Assembly: GCA_037447655.1 (NCBI GenBank)
Contig: JBBHKE010000986.1
Coordinates: forward strand, 24,706-88,705
Direction of reading: 5' to 3'
Origin: Zygnema cylindricum
Taxonomy: Eukaryota > Streptophyta > Zygnematophyceae > Zygnematales > Zygnemataceae
DNA length: 64,000 bases
Below the pieces are notes generated by a model. It did no database searches, was not told where the DNA came from, and saw only the letters and a program-made list of their open reading frames with translations. The first letter of the stretch is position 1; each line of letters starts with the position of its first letter. Made by a program: the position numbers and the translations under genes. This document shows, piece by piece, positions 30,491-42,756 of this stretch.

Positions 30491-30715
30491 CGGTTTTCTG
30501 CAATATCACACAAATGCGACTCACTCCGCGCAAAAATTTCGATTGTAAACTTCCGTACAGATCCAACGGTCGAGATACGTTTATAGTGGAGTCCATCCTA
30601 CGGTTCTAAGGGCTGCGCTCCATTGGCTCAAACACTCGTTTAGGGTAACAAAACGCACTTATGAAAATAACGCGATGACCGCAAAAATACCCCGGGAAAG
30701 GTCAACGATCGACAC

Positions 30716-30923
30716 TACTCCGTGAATCGCTATTATTGTTAATGTTTTTTTTGCCACTTAAAACATTTTTTTCCCGTACACACGTAAAAATCTGACGGTT
30801 GTTATCGAAAGGTAATATTCTCAGCTTCCGATTGACGATCTCAAACTGAAAATTGGACGAGTGTGCACAGAGAAAATATATTTTTAAAAAAATTATTAAA
30901 CACTAATAGCGATACTCGATGTA
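30716..30923. mobile_element. TA-type MITE (208 bp), diverged
   Basis: Left end TACTCCGTGAATCGCTATTA. The right end is the complement of TACATCGAGTATCGCTATTA. TA borders. The interior differs from the 221-bp copies. Confidence 0.55.
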
Positions 30924-31079
30924 CCGCGAGAAATATACTGTAGCAGACCTGTTACTTCGTTACGCGTGTACACCGTCTATTGCTACAGCTTATGTTTTTT
31001 TCTCCACTTAAAAACATTTGAAGTCCGTACACACTTGTCGGAATGCTGCTCTTACGGCTATCCAGAGAAGAAAAAAATA

Positions 31080-31190
31080 GAAAAAAGAAAAAAAAAGTCA
31101 AGGCAAGACCAGACAAGACTAGACGAGACAAGACAGGACAAAACAAGACAAAACAAGACAGGACAAGACAAGACTAGGACAGGAAAGACA
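31080..31190 (+). repeat. AGACA minisatellite
   Basis: About twenty units of a 5-mer, (A/C)AAGAC / GACAA variants, in a run such as GACAAGACTAGACGAGACAA. Simple-sequence expansion; the open frame over it is an artefact. Confidence 0.85.
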
Positions 31191-31266
31191 AGATTCTCAC
31201 ATTCCGATTGGCTTACTTCAATCGAATATCAACTATGTGCACGGAGAAAAAATGTTTAAAGTGTTA

Positions 31267-32202
31267 GGGTAACATTCCATTAGGCGGTCCCAGTAAATGT
31301 ACGGACAAGTCTACTGACAGCGTTTACTGGAAGTCCGCTCCATTTTGTCGGGCCAGGAACGGACCTTCCCCAATTATGATTGGCGCCACATAGGTTAGAG
31401 TCCAGATTCTGAAAATCTTAAAAGAATCTACAAACGGAAAGTCACAACGAAATATCTGTACAACCGGAGGTAGTTAATGATTCGTACGTCAAGTTTGCGG
31501 CTAGATTTTGATTTTCAAAATGAAAATCAAAATTTCGAAACGGAATGGCAAAAGGACGCGGCAAACTTTGAATGTCGGTGGATGTCAGACGGAGCGTGCG
31601 AGGATATTTTTTCGACTGACCTGCATCTACACCGCGCATCGTTATTAGTGTCAACGACTCTAATTTGGGTTCTTAAAATTTTGATTTTTTTCCAAAAATA
31701 GTGTACATGATTTAAAAAATTAAATAAGCAACGCTATTTAAGGAAGTGGACCATAATCAGCCACGTTTCTCACACTAAATTAGAATTGTTAACACTAATT
31801 TTTTTTTACACTATTTAAACTTTGACACTAATAACGATGCGCGGTGTAGCGTGGCAGGCGGCACATGGCATGTACGACGTGTACGCCTGTGATCGTTGTT
31901 CAAAGTAGGATTTTTTTGCTTTATCACGTGTACCAATGGTAATCATCGAGTGGGCCCCAACTCTCCTCGCGAGGAGAGTTGGGAGCCACTGGATGATGTG
32001 CGCGATTGCTTCACGGATATCAAAAAGGGAAACATCCAACGGTCAATAATGACGCCTACATCATTGGAGCTTCTCGACAGCTTTCCAGTAACGATGTTTC
32101 GTTTACAATATAAAATAAAATAGTAAGGTATTGTACGGTACTGTACGAAAATGTACGGCGTCCAGTAACGAACCCCACTTTTCGTCTAATGGAATGTTAC
32201 CC
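31267..32202. mobile_element. PIF/Harbinger-like non-autonomous element (936 bp)
   Basis: Perfect 17-bp inverted ends GGGTAACATTCCATTAG, flanked by the 3-bp duplication TTA (31264-31266 and 32203-32205). TTA target duplications and G-rich ends are typical of PIF/Harbinger. The TA-type MITE at 31628-31848 and a perfect palindrome at 31956-31983 lie inside. No transposase frame. Confidence 0.75.
31628..31848. mobile_element. TA-type MITE (221 bp) nested in the PIF-like element
   Basis: Inverted ends TACACCGCGCATCGTTATTA (both strands), TA at both borders. The body closely matches 29859-30079. Confidence 0.85.
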
Positions 32203-33713
32203 TTATTAATAAAAATCGGAAAAAATAGCGATACACGGTATAGTTCAAGAAAACAAAGAAATGCACTAAGGCCTGCTCCATTATGCGGTCCCAGTAAACA
32301 TGCGGATACGTCTATTTCTAGTGTTTACTGGCACGGCCTTCCATTATGTCGCGTCAGTAAACATCGTTTCTCAATTATGATTGGCGCCACGTAAGTTAGT
32401 TTTATTAAGTAAAAAAGTACAAATAATGATTTAGTACAGGCAATTTTCATGTAACTGTGTTTTAACAAACAGCGTAATGAAAACCTCATAATGACGTGAA
32501 ACTGTACGTTTTGTCAGATTCTGTACTTGTACTTAATTTACAGTGGATATATTCAGCACCCAAATTTACGCCCAAATTAGAGTAAATTTCCTTTTTGAAA
32601 AAGTTCAATCACACAAATTACTAAATTAGAGTTCATAACTCTAATTATTATTTTTTCAATATTTAATCTAATTTTTTCTCTACTCTAATTACAATTCGCG
32701 CTGTACTTCATTTCCGCGGTATGTACTGATATACTTTAACAGTTTAAGATATCGTAATGTATTTTATTCTGTTTTTTTTTTTAGTTTTTCGTATTTTTAT
32801 TATATAATAAGTCAGAGTCGGTCAACGCAATTTAAAAAATATGAAATTTTGAATAATGCGCATATGCGTTCTTTTTCAAAATACTTTTCTGTGCGCATAG
32901 TACGAATGAAACATCTATGGTTCACCTTGTCCGAAAGCACGTGATTTTGGGGACGTCTGAAAATTTTCATTTTTCATCGACGCACGTGTCTATTGTACAG
33001 GTGTAGCAAATTGATTGGTTCTGTAATGGTAAACTCATCACCGCGAGGTCACCGCAAGGTGGGTTCACCATTACAGAGGCAGATGGAGCGTTGCTTCGCA
33101 GATGAAGACCAAAATGTAATCAGACGGTCGATATTTTCTCTCCGGATACTTGGAGAATCATAATCTTATTGTCTGTAATGTTGTTTTCAAGAAACTCACG
33201 AAAATATAGTACGGCATGGTACGGGCAAGTACAAAATTCTGTATTAAACCTCACTTTTCGTCTGATGTAACCATACCCTTATTCACTTTTCCAAAAAATT
33301 CACGATTGACCTAATGTACCTTTAGTTGTAAAACGTGGCATCGTGCGATTCGTCAAAAATTACTCTAATAGAGAAACAATTTTTCATCATTGTTGTTTTT
33401 ATAAAATAGCGTAATGAGAATATTTATTAAAAGAAAGTGCGATGGAAAAATCATTGAGGTACAAAAGGGAAAAAATAAAAAAAACATTTAAAGACAATAA
33501 GATTATGATGCCAACAAGGACTAAAACAAAACAAAACAAACAAAAAAGGAAATCAAAGGTAATTAGGTTAACTTGCAAGACTAAACAAACTACCAAAGAT
33601 GACTAGACAAAAAGGAAAAACCTACTCTATATGATGCACTTCAACCCTAACAAACTAAATATATATATATATTATATACTAAAACTAAAACTAAATATAC
33701 TTAGGGTCACGTT
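32203..33713. other. Repeat-derived sequence; no gene seen
   Basis: Includes a second diverged copy (about 32270-32400) of the 31280-31400 block (GGTCCCAGTAAA, CAATTATGATTGGCGCCAC), which is the left interior of the PIF-like family. A second right-end-like sequence (CTTTTCGTCTGATGTAACCA) is near 33254-33281. The remainder is AT-rich. Probably one or two decayed PIF-like elements. Confidence 0.45.
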
Positions 33714-35821
33714 CCATCAGTTGAAAAGTGGGGTAGTTTACAAAAAACCGCGACTATCCGTACCAAACCGTACCTCTTATTTTGTTTTTATAAGCGAAAA
33801 AACATTACAAAGAATCTTATCAATACTCTTTGAAGGTCTGGGAGGTAACACTAATCGCCGGATATCCATCCACGAGGCGTTCGCTTCATTTTTCTCTGTA
33901 GCTGCCAAGGTACCTCAAAGAGGTGGGTTGGCAACGTACCTCAAAGAGGTGGGTTGGCAGATACAAAAAAAAAAAATTGCGACACACTAAACGATTAAGC
34001 TATGTGTCACGAACGAAAAATCACAAAATTTGATTATGGTATGTACCTTTTGTTGTTCTTTGGTCTAAAATAGACCGCAGAAGCGACCCAAACTATCATG
34101 CAAGAAGTTAAGCAAAGTTAGGCCAATGAACAGTCATTTGAAATGCATCCTCCATATGCGTACACAGACGCAACAGACAACATTTAGGGATCCGTGAAAA
34201 TCACAACTCACCCTAAGACAATGCATGATATAACAAACATAACATTAAGGTTTGATGGAGTAATCAACATAAACAAACCTTAGGATAACATCTAAGGTTT
34301 GATGGAATAATCAACATAACAAACCCTAGGACAAATGCATTAACAATGCATATCAAACACATATATAAAATAACATAACTAAATAATAACAAACAAATGC
34401 ATCACACATAAACAAAAGTATAATCAAAGTATAATCAAATAATCATTATATCATTCAAAGTGCATGACCTAATCGACAACCCTAAAATACTACATCTTTG
34501 GTCCCCACTTTACTAACCAGCATTGATGATTTCGCTTACAAAGCTCATAGCTATATATACTCTTGTGAGCTGTCAACAAATCACTAACTGTCAAAATATC
34601 CAACATAACTTCCACTAAAACATAATATCCTATTACGACAAAATCCTAACTGGAAAGTACGTAACTATCATTATCTCCTATAACCTACTATTAAGAATAA
34701 ACTAATCGTAAGCGTACACCTGAAAGTCAAGCAATCGTAAGCGTACACTTGTCTGCAAATACGACACATAAATTAAAGTGTCGATATCCTCATTAATCAC
34801 ATAAAATATAACTATTTTAATCAACACTAAATCATTAGTTCGCATAAAACAAAATATTGATGTTTCAAATAATTACACCGAGGCGTCCGCAAAATACGCG
34901 TCATAAGCGACAACTCGCTTAGTCACTTGTAGATAAATCCACGTAGTGAACCGACATCGCATATGTACGGTCCACTATATAATGCGTCATAAAAAACAAT
35001 GTGATCTCTTTAAAAATATTGGCGGACGCCGTCCGCCCTCCATGTGTACCTCGAACCACTGCCGAAATTAATCCGTACCTTCTAAATCTTTTCCGTACTG
35101 AATATGCGTCGTTTGCAATAAATGCGCCTGTCGCAAACTGTTTTGTATGTGCGACGTACTATTTTAACTTGTCGCATTATGTTTTGTACGTGCGATGTAC
35201 TATTTTAACTTTTGGAATATTTACATCGGATCGCTTCGCGATCCGCCGTCCATTTCACTTACGCATTCGGCGCCACTCAATTACTCCATTAATTTTACTC
35301 ATGCATTTAATTCCCCTATCGGCAAATCCTTTCGAACCTCCACATTATATCAGGAAATTACATACGCATGCGCACGCATGTACGAAACTAAATCTTCCAA
35401 AAACAACACCTTTAAAAAGCAGCTGAAAATAAAAAAAAAAATCTTGAAGTTGTCCTTCGTCACGATATTTCTAGCAACGCTCTTTCGTCACACTATTTCT
35501 GACAAAGGGTTTTCGTCTTGTTCGAAAATAGGAACCTTAAAAAATGAGTTGGCGTAAAAGACTGGCGTTTGCAAAATGTACAAAAGTTATGTTGTATTAT
35601 GATTTGGTACGCAGGTTCATGTTACACAAGTGAAGATTTGAAGTGAAATTTGTCGGTGTGAAGATCTTTAAGAGATTTTGAATATCCGGTCAAAACCCAC
35701 GTGGTGCCACTCAATGTATAACATGTGGTTTACAAACTCTTCGTGATGGAACATCGACTCAATTAACCCGACCCGTGAAGTTGGTCGTACGATTACAGAA
35801 ACGTCCGATGGAACGTTACCC
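33714..35821. mobile_element. PIF/Harbinger-like element (2108 bp), no transposase
   Basis: Ends GGGTCACGTTCCATCAG (left) and the complement of GGGTAACGTTCCATCGG (right). TTA duplication at 33711-33713 and 35822-35824. The left subterminal GTTGAAAAGTGGGGT matches the complement of the 31267-32202 right end. The interior holds a 26-bp tandem (GTACCTCAAAGAGGTGGGTT twice, 33909-33960) and a 65-bp tandem (about 34248-34328), and is otherwise AT-rich. Frames inside show no transposase motif. Confidence 0.6.
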
Positions 35822-36421
35822 TTATATTTAGGGTATGTCCCCATGTGCATAAGTAAGGGTTTTTTTCTGTCGTTTTCTTGTAAACCTTAGCGCCGTACTG
35901 CCTAAGTTGCAACCGTACGAAGGAATCGCAAATTTGTAGAGTACAGTTTGCGTCATTCTCGAACTTAAGATGTACGAAAATTTGTCGTCTTGTGTTTTTC
36001 GACCCACAGCCATGACAAAAAACGTCATCTTCAAACTTTTCTTTAAAACACATCAACGATGTGTTTTAAAACTAGGTATTTTCGATAAACAAATAGGAAC
36101 ATATATTCGCACTTGCCGTAATTTTTGAAAAGTTTCATATGTTTTCCAAGGACAATTAAAAGTACAAAATTCGCTATGTTTTGTCTGTTTGCGTTTGGTA
36201 CGATGAAGAAAAGTACAAAATTTGTTAGGTTTTGTCTGTTTTTGTCCAGTGCAGATTTTTTTTGCACGGCTCCCGAAATTATGGTGCCATTTCACGTCGA
36301 TCGGATAAGAGACGCAAAGGCAAAGCGTATCTTCTTCAACAGTGAAACGACACATGGTGGAAGGCGGTACGTCTACAATGTCACGGTAAGACATGCGACG
36401 TCACGAGCAATTCCAAAAAAT

Positions 36422-37598
36422 TAGTGTTGTGTATCGGTAAGGATTTGTCGATAACCGATATGAACCTTTTTTCGGGTACCCGATAATGGATATATTGGTA
36501 TGATATATCGTTATTGGTGTTATCGCCGATAAATACCCAATATTTATCGGTATTTATCGGCGATACCACCGATATCGATAACTATCGGCGATATATGTGC
36601 GGACCGTACATATAAATGTACGACCGGTATACTCAACTGTACCTCATATTCCTCGGACGCGCCGCGGACCCCCTTCCCCCCGATTTCGGTAAAAAATCGC
36701 GATTTTTCCTTGATTATCTATTGTTTAAGGGAGTTTTACTTGGGTTCCACGCTCCCATACCCTTCCTTAATGTCCTTTTGACTGTTAGTTACGCCCATAG
36801 ATGTCCAAATCGTACGAATTCAGACTTTTCTGTTAAAATTACGTAATATTCGTCGATTTCATACTTTTCGTAAATTTCGTATAGATTTCTTTGTACGACG
36901 AAAAGCGAAATACTAGAAAATCCTTAAAAAATCTTTAAAATTACGAACAAGTAACATAAATGTACGAAATTATATGGAAAGTGTACCCTTCAAACCTAAT
37001 AATACGGCAAATCTTTGTCAACCGTACTGAAATATATAGGAACGTACGGCAATGTACCCTATAAACCCTAAAATCTCCCCTTATAATAACCCTAAGTAGT
37101 ACGAATATGTACAAACATTGCACGTAAATATACGAAAAATGTAGTGCAGCTGTACTAAAATATACGAAATTGTACTGCAGTGTATCCTCCAAACCCTAAA
37201 ATTAATATCCCTAACAAGTACGGAAAATACGGCCACTGTACGTACATGTATGAAAAGTGTGCGGCTGTTATACTGAATATACGGAATTTAAGAAATGTAC
37301 TCTAAAACCCTAAAAATCATTTATATAACCCTAGAAAGTACGGACATATACAGACACTGTATATAACTGTACGAAAAATGTACGGGTGCAATGGAAGGTA
37401 CTTTGTTATACAAAATCAATAATATAATACAGTATGTTATAAAGTACTATTGTATGCATAGTATATATTTTTTAAGTTATCGCCGATATGGAATTTGTTG
37501 GTCTCAGACCGATATATCGGAACCTCTGACCGTTCGATAACCGATAACTATCGGTATCGGTGTTATCGCGATAAGTTTTTTACCGATGCACAACACTA
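36422..37598. mobile_element. hAT-like non-autonomous element, long form (1177 bp)
   Basis: Inverted ends TAGTGTTGTGTATCGGTAA / TTACCGATGCACAACACTA-like (one mismatch). Exact 8-bp target duplication CAAAAAAT (36414-36421 and 37599-37606). Subterminal regions are strings of TATCGG/CCGATA palindromes. The interior (36890-37400) is the TGTAC/CCCTAAA tandem array of about 120-bp units. Confidence 0.92.
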
Positions 37599-37606
37599 CA
37601 AAAAAT

Positions 37607-38290
37607 AACGTGCGACAACACAGATTGTAGACGTTGACAACCGTCACGGGTATCGTTGACGTATACAATCGTCACAAGCGTAAGTTACGATTACGTTCTT
37701 ACACATATGGACACTTGAAAACCGGGTCCGGCGGATCCGCGCTAAAATACAAAGTAAGTTTGTTAAGTTACAAGTACATGGCGACATACCCTTATAATAT
37801 ACTTATAAAATATGGCGAGGTTAACGAAGGCCTCTCCGTACCATTTGCCCTTACAACCTAGCCGACAAAAAAATCAAACTGTAGGAATCTAATCCGACCA
37901 ATAAACTTTCCAGCCTCACGCCCAGATTCATGTCCGTACACACCATATACACGGACTACAAGTCATGAAAGAAAAAGAAAAGATAAGAAAATGTCGTCAT
38001 CACCGTCGACATTTTTGACCTATTAGCTGACTCAATCATGAGAATGGGAACGAACGGAAATTCCCGCCCAGGCATTGCGCTAAAAAGAAACCTCCGTCTC
38101 GCTTCGCAAAGTCAGCAAACCCAAAGACCTACCGTACCGTACTTCTGTACTTTTTATACTCTTGTATTTTTTTTTCCTTTTGAAAAGCTGCCTACGTCAG
38201 CGAATCTTAAAGGCGAACCGACTTTTGCATTAGAAAAAGGTGCACACGTCATCTCTATCTATAAACACACCGGGATTTTTTAAAATTCTA
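37607..38290. other. Unassigned spacer
   Basis: No supported ORF or repeat family. A CTATAAACACACC TATA-like sequence near 38260 and a CACACGTCAT box near 38243 lie about 250 bp upstream of the candidate F-box gene start and could be its promoter. Confidence 0.35.
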
Positions 38291-38294
38291 TCGA

Positions 38295-38460
38295 TATTCC
38301 CATCCTTTCCCTCCTTCCCTCCTTCCCTCTCTCCCTCCTTTCCCTCTTCCCTCCTTCCCTCTCTCCCTCCTTCCCTCTCTACCTCCTACAAGTGTTCTTT
38401 AGTGCCTTAACCCACTTGGGTATTTCAGCTTCTCTCTCTCTCTCTCCCTCTCTCTAACAC
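38295..38460 (+). repeat. Polypyrimidine microsatellite (CCTTCCCTCTCT-type)
   Basis: Runs of CTCCCTCCTTCCC units and a (CT)n tract at 38430-38456 directly upstream of the ATG at 38506. Such CT-rich sequence is common in plant 5' leaders. Confidence 0.8.
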
Positions 38461-38505
38461 CAATTCCCTCTCCTTTTTTCCCCTACGTTTTTAAATTTCC
38501 CCTCC

Positions 38506-38998
38506 ATGGATGCCTCTAATACCCCCATTGTACCCGAATTATCAAATACCCTCCTCCCAGGCCTACCCACCGACCTAGCCCTCTTCTGTCTGGCACGTGT
38601 CCCTCCTCCTCTCTCTCTCTCCCTTCCGACCGTCTGCCGAGCCTGGGAAAAGGTTGGTCCCAGCAACTCCGTACACTTTTGCCTTTTTCCCAACAATGCT
38701 GCAAAATTCCGTACAATGCATTCAAGAGTATTTACAGATTGCTAAAAGTAAGGGCACGGGAGAATTTTGCTCCCGAAAATTTTCATATTTTATTTTTTGG
38801 TTTTGTTTTTTTCTGGGTATCTTACTATTTTTTTGGAGCTGCCCGGGAATGCGGGCAGGTGTGGCGAGAAGGTGAGGTGGCGAGAGTGAGAGCGCAGGAG
38901 GGAGTGAGAGGGAGGGCGGTGGGAGTGGTGATGGTGGACCGACTGGATGCAGAAGGGAGAGTGGACGTGACTCTCTTTTGTGTAGAGAGACGGTGGGT

Positions 38999-39071
<73 letters not shown>

Positions 39072-41597
39072 CTTCTCCCTCCCTCTCTCTCTCTCTCCCT
39101 CTCTCTCTCTCTTCTCCCTCTCTCCCTCTCATTCTCTATTTGTATCGTTACCTCTCCCGTGTCTTCTTTTCTCCTAGACTCACCAGATCCTTTCTTTCTG
39201 TTGAGTCCTCGTTTCTCCTCACCTGGTTTCTGTCCGTACTATCTATTGTTTTTTCTATCTCTCTCTTCTCTTCCTCCTGTCATCTTCCCCAAACCTTCAC
39301 CCCTCCCCCCTCTCTATTCACACACAATGTATCTCTCTCTGGTACAGGCTATGGTGGAGTGCCCCCCCTTTGCTGACGTCAGATTCTTCCCGAGGAGCAC
39401 TTCTGAGCTGCGAGGTGACATTCTCACACGTGCCAAAGTTGCACATTGGAAATTGCCACCAAAAGTTGAGGCATTTAATTTCAATAATACCAAAAATACT
39501 GATGATTACTAGTTATAAAAGTAACAACGGTAACACTAATAATATTGATATTATTCTTCTTCTGATTCTTGTGGACTGCGGTTTTGCCAGGTGGCAGTCC
39601 ATGGCTCTGACATTTTTGTCTTCAATCCCAAATATGCACGTGGTCATTTGATGGGCTTCTCTTCTTTCAATCGTTCTGCCACGTGGCATCTGGACAGCTC
39701 ATCCCCATCTCCAAAATGGCAACGTTTAACCTCCATGGGAACGCAAGGAATACCGCATGGTTAGCACCAACCTTTTGCTCCCTCTCTCTCTCTCTCTCTC
39801 TCCCTCTGCCTCTTCCTTAGATTCTAATTCCTCTCCATCTTCCTGAATTTGAAATCCTCTCCATCCCTCTCTTCCTCTCTCTCTTTCCCTCACCCTTCGC
39901 CTCTCCCTCATTCTAATTCTTACAATTTTCTATGTAACAGATCCGGAGAACAGAAATGCCTTCACTACAGGACAAACTCTTGAAGGTGCACGTAAAATGA
40001 AACTATCAGTAAAAAATACTTTTTCAGGAAGAAATAAATCCGATTCGGACATCTATACTAATTTTACAGACAGCAACACTTTCAAAAGCTCCGGTTTACA
40101 AAAAACAGACTTTGACGTCCAGTCATCGCCTATATCTTCCGTCGGCCAATCAGAAAGCGGCGCTGAATTCGGAATTTCGTGGGACGCTGACTCAGCCTTG
40201 AGTGGTCGAGTGGCGGTGGTTAAAAAAGAGAGAGAGAGTGACAAAAGGGGAATGTTGAAGGAATCCTGGAAAGAAGTGTCTATCCTCCCTTCACGTACTA
40301 AACAAGTAAGAAATTTAAAATTACACATTCAATTTCTATGCGGTTATGTCAGTTGTACCTTTTTGATTTTTTATGGTCTGAGACTGAAACGTGTTACGAT
40401 TCATTTAAAGAATCGTACGCACGCGGAATCGGTTCGATTTCGCAAAAGGAGAACTGTACTTTCTAGTATGTATCAAAAGTACACTCACGTACGTTTTCGA
40501 GAAAGTACTAGTATGTTTGTTTCGCGAAACATTTGTCGTTTCGTTTCGCGTCTAGATTTTCGTACGTCTAGTTTAGTACGATAGTACTTCTAGTTTTGTC
40601 TAGTACTTTCGTTTTGGTTTGTCGTTTTGCAATGTTTCAGTCCTTAGTGAGAATTAGAGTGTTCTAGTTGAATCCATTGACAGGTGGCAGATTTCTAGAG
40701 GCTTCTTGGCGGCGCACGCTCACACGTGTCACGCCATGGCAGGTATTGTATTTAAGGGACTCCATGAATGTGTGTTAATCAACAACAAATCAAGGAAGGA
40801 ATACAAGGAGTAGAGACAAGGAGATAGAGGAGCAAAATTTGTAAATTCAGATTTTTATAAATATGAGAAATTTTCGAAATGTCTCCTCAATGTTGAATTA
40901 ATGTTTTATAATCTGAATGCTTCTGCTGCTATAATTATTTGTAAGTGAGCTCAGAGTTTATTATCGATCCTTTCAAAACGAAACCAGGCATATATAAGAA
41001 GTCAATTTGAAAAGCCTCCTTGCAATAATTACCAATTAAAATTGCAGGAACTTTGATCTTAAAATATTTATAAATGGAGATTAGATGTTCAAAAGAAGAA
41101 AAAATAAAAAATTGAAGAAAAACCGACTGTCACACGATTATCGAATCTTTTTGTAATAAAGGGAACAAAAACTAACAATAATGGGGCTAATCCAAGAAAG
41201 TATTGAAAATCATCCCACTGCTAGTAACTTTTGTCACTACATGCTTCTCTTAGATCACAATCTTAGTTTTTGCCTGACCGTAAATTTTGGTTTTATTGTT
41301 GGTGAACAGGAAATTGAAACGGAAGGATGCATTTCAGTTTCCAGTTTTGACTTAATGGAAATCGGTCCATTTCTATGTGTCATGCCCGTTGGACAAACAC
41401 GTCACGTCCCATCACTGTCCGATACCAACAACTATAAAAATGAGGCTTTTGCCCTCAGGTTTTGTGATACAAGGACCCTTTTCTCACTAAAGGACGACAA
41501 TTCTCTCGTGAATTCTGAAAGCCTTTGGGAAGCTACATGGATTGGAGTATCTAGCTTGGGTTCGACTGTAATAGGCTGTGTTGTCATCGATATTTGA
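38506..41597 (+). CDS. Candidate multi-exon F-box gene
   Basis: Exon 1 (38506-38652, possibly longer) starts ATGGATGCC and encodes an F-box-like segment, LLPGLPTDLALFCLARVP...CRAWEK. This resembles the F-box of plant F-box/kelch proteins (LPGLPDDLALxCLARVP). It ends at AAAG|GTTGGT. Three further exons were inferred from splice sites and frame: 39591-39759 (CCAG|GTGGCA ... CATG|GTTAGC), 39941-40305 (ACAG|ATCCGG ... ACAA|GTAAGA), and 41310-41597 (ACAG|GAAATT to TGA). Exon phases agree at every junction (0; 1/2; 0), giving about 289 codons. The second exon has a kelch-like SPKWQRLTSM stretch; the last exons are not recognised. An exon may be missing in the CT-rich 1-kb intron 1. F-box proteins are substrate adaptors of SCF ubiquitin ligases. 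Confidence 0.45.
39003..39068 (+). repeat. (CT)n microsatellite
   Basis: About 33 uninterrupted CT dinucleotides, followed by impure CT/CCCT tracts to 39130. It lies in the putative intron 1 of the candidate F-box gene. Long Ser-Leu or Arg-Glu frames across it are artefacts. Confidence 0.97.
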
Positions 41598-42756
41598 GCA
41601 GTACTTTTTCTTTTTACAAACCACAAACAGCTTTTGCAACGAAGTTTTCACAAGACACAACAAATTTTGTTAACATTTTGAACAGATTTTATGTATTATA
41701 TTTTATTATATGTATTATATGTTTTGCTCGACAAATTTCTCATCTGGAGGGCTTAGATACAGTTTTTTTTAAGGAAATGAAGGATTCGTTGTATCTAGGG
41801 TATCTGTGAAATATAGGGTATAAGTTTGGTTCATTGACGAACAGGTGAACGTTGGATTGATTAACTGTTCTTCGGTTTCAAGAATATGGATAAAATAAAT
41901 TATTCTGGACATTTTTGGGGAATAGTCTTTGTTTTTTTTTCTTAGAAATTGATGGTGGACATCCTTTGCTTAACATGTGGTTGTAATGGGCTACATGTGT
42001 GTCAACCGTTTTTTGATGAGAATTCATGTTTTTTGTTTGTTGTGAGTTATATCATCGTGTGACTAAACGTGCCCTTAAAACCACATTCTGTAAAAGATTC
42101 GTGAGACTAAAATTTGCAAAATATAACTCTAATAGAACTCACGCTCATACTAAAATACGAGATGGAAAATACTTGTACTTATTGGAGCTTCACTTCATTG
42201 TGCTCCAAAGAAAAAATCCTAATGATTAACTAAACACATGAAATGAAGAGATTCAGTTTTTCCTTAAAAACATTGTGAATTGATTGAGTGTAACCTATTA
42301 ATTCAGATAACGAAATAATCTTGGAAGAAACGCCGAGACGGGGGAGAGGAGATATTGGGAGCATAGAGAGGAGGGAGAGAGGGGCGTACATAATAACTCT
42401 TCCCAGTACATTTTTTTTTTTCCCTTTTTGTTTCAAAATTGAACCTGTTGCATGATAGATTCAGACGCATTCCAACAATTTTAGCGCGGAATATAACGCG
42501 CGTTTGGACACTATATTTTACACACGTTTTTTATGTACACTGTACAGTTATCGCACTTTTATTCAAAGGTGCAAACCGTACGGCTGATTCATAATGGAAG
42601 CTACGCACGGAATAATAAAAAATCCGTACTGATTTCATATAATCGCAAGAAACCAACGGCGCGACATTTCAAACTCTCAGCCAACTCAGGTGCATTTATC
42701 ATATGTTAATAAAAATATATATAATAAAAATAACACATACTTCTCAAAAGACATCA
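41598..42756. other. Intergenic, AT-rich; no gene seen
   Basis: Presumed 3' region of the candidate gene and spacer to the tRNA. Short frames here show no domain or consistent composition. No repeat family recognised. Confidence 0.4.

Noticed and set aside
35001-35557. 141- and 120-codon overlapping frames in the larger PIF-like element
   Set aside because: No DDE or Myb motif, overlapping frames of similar length, AT-rich composition; not a transposase as far as can be seen.
38722-39376. Long Ser-Leu (+) and Arg-Glu (-) frames
   Set aside because: Produced by the (CT)n tract at 39003-39068 and adjoining pyrimidine repeats.
41181-41309. Upstream part of the 138-codon frame before 41310
   Set aside because: Splice-acceptor and phase evidence place the exon start at 41310; the 5' part looks like intron that happens to be open.
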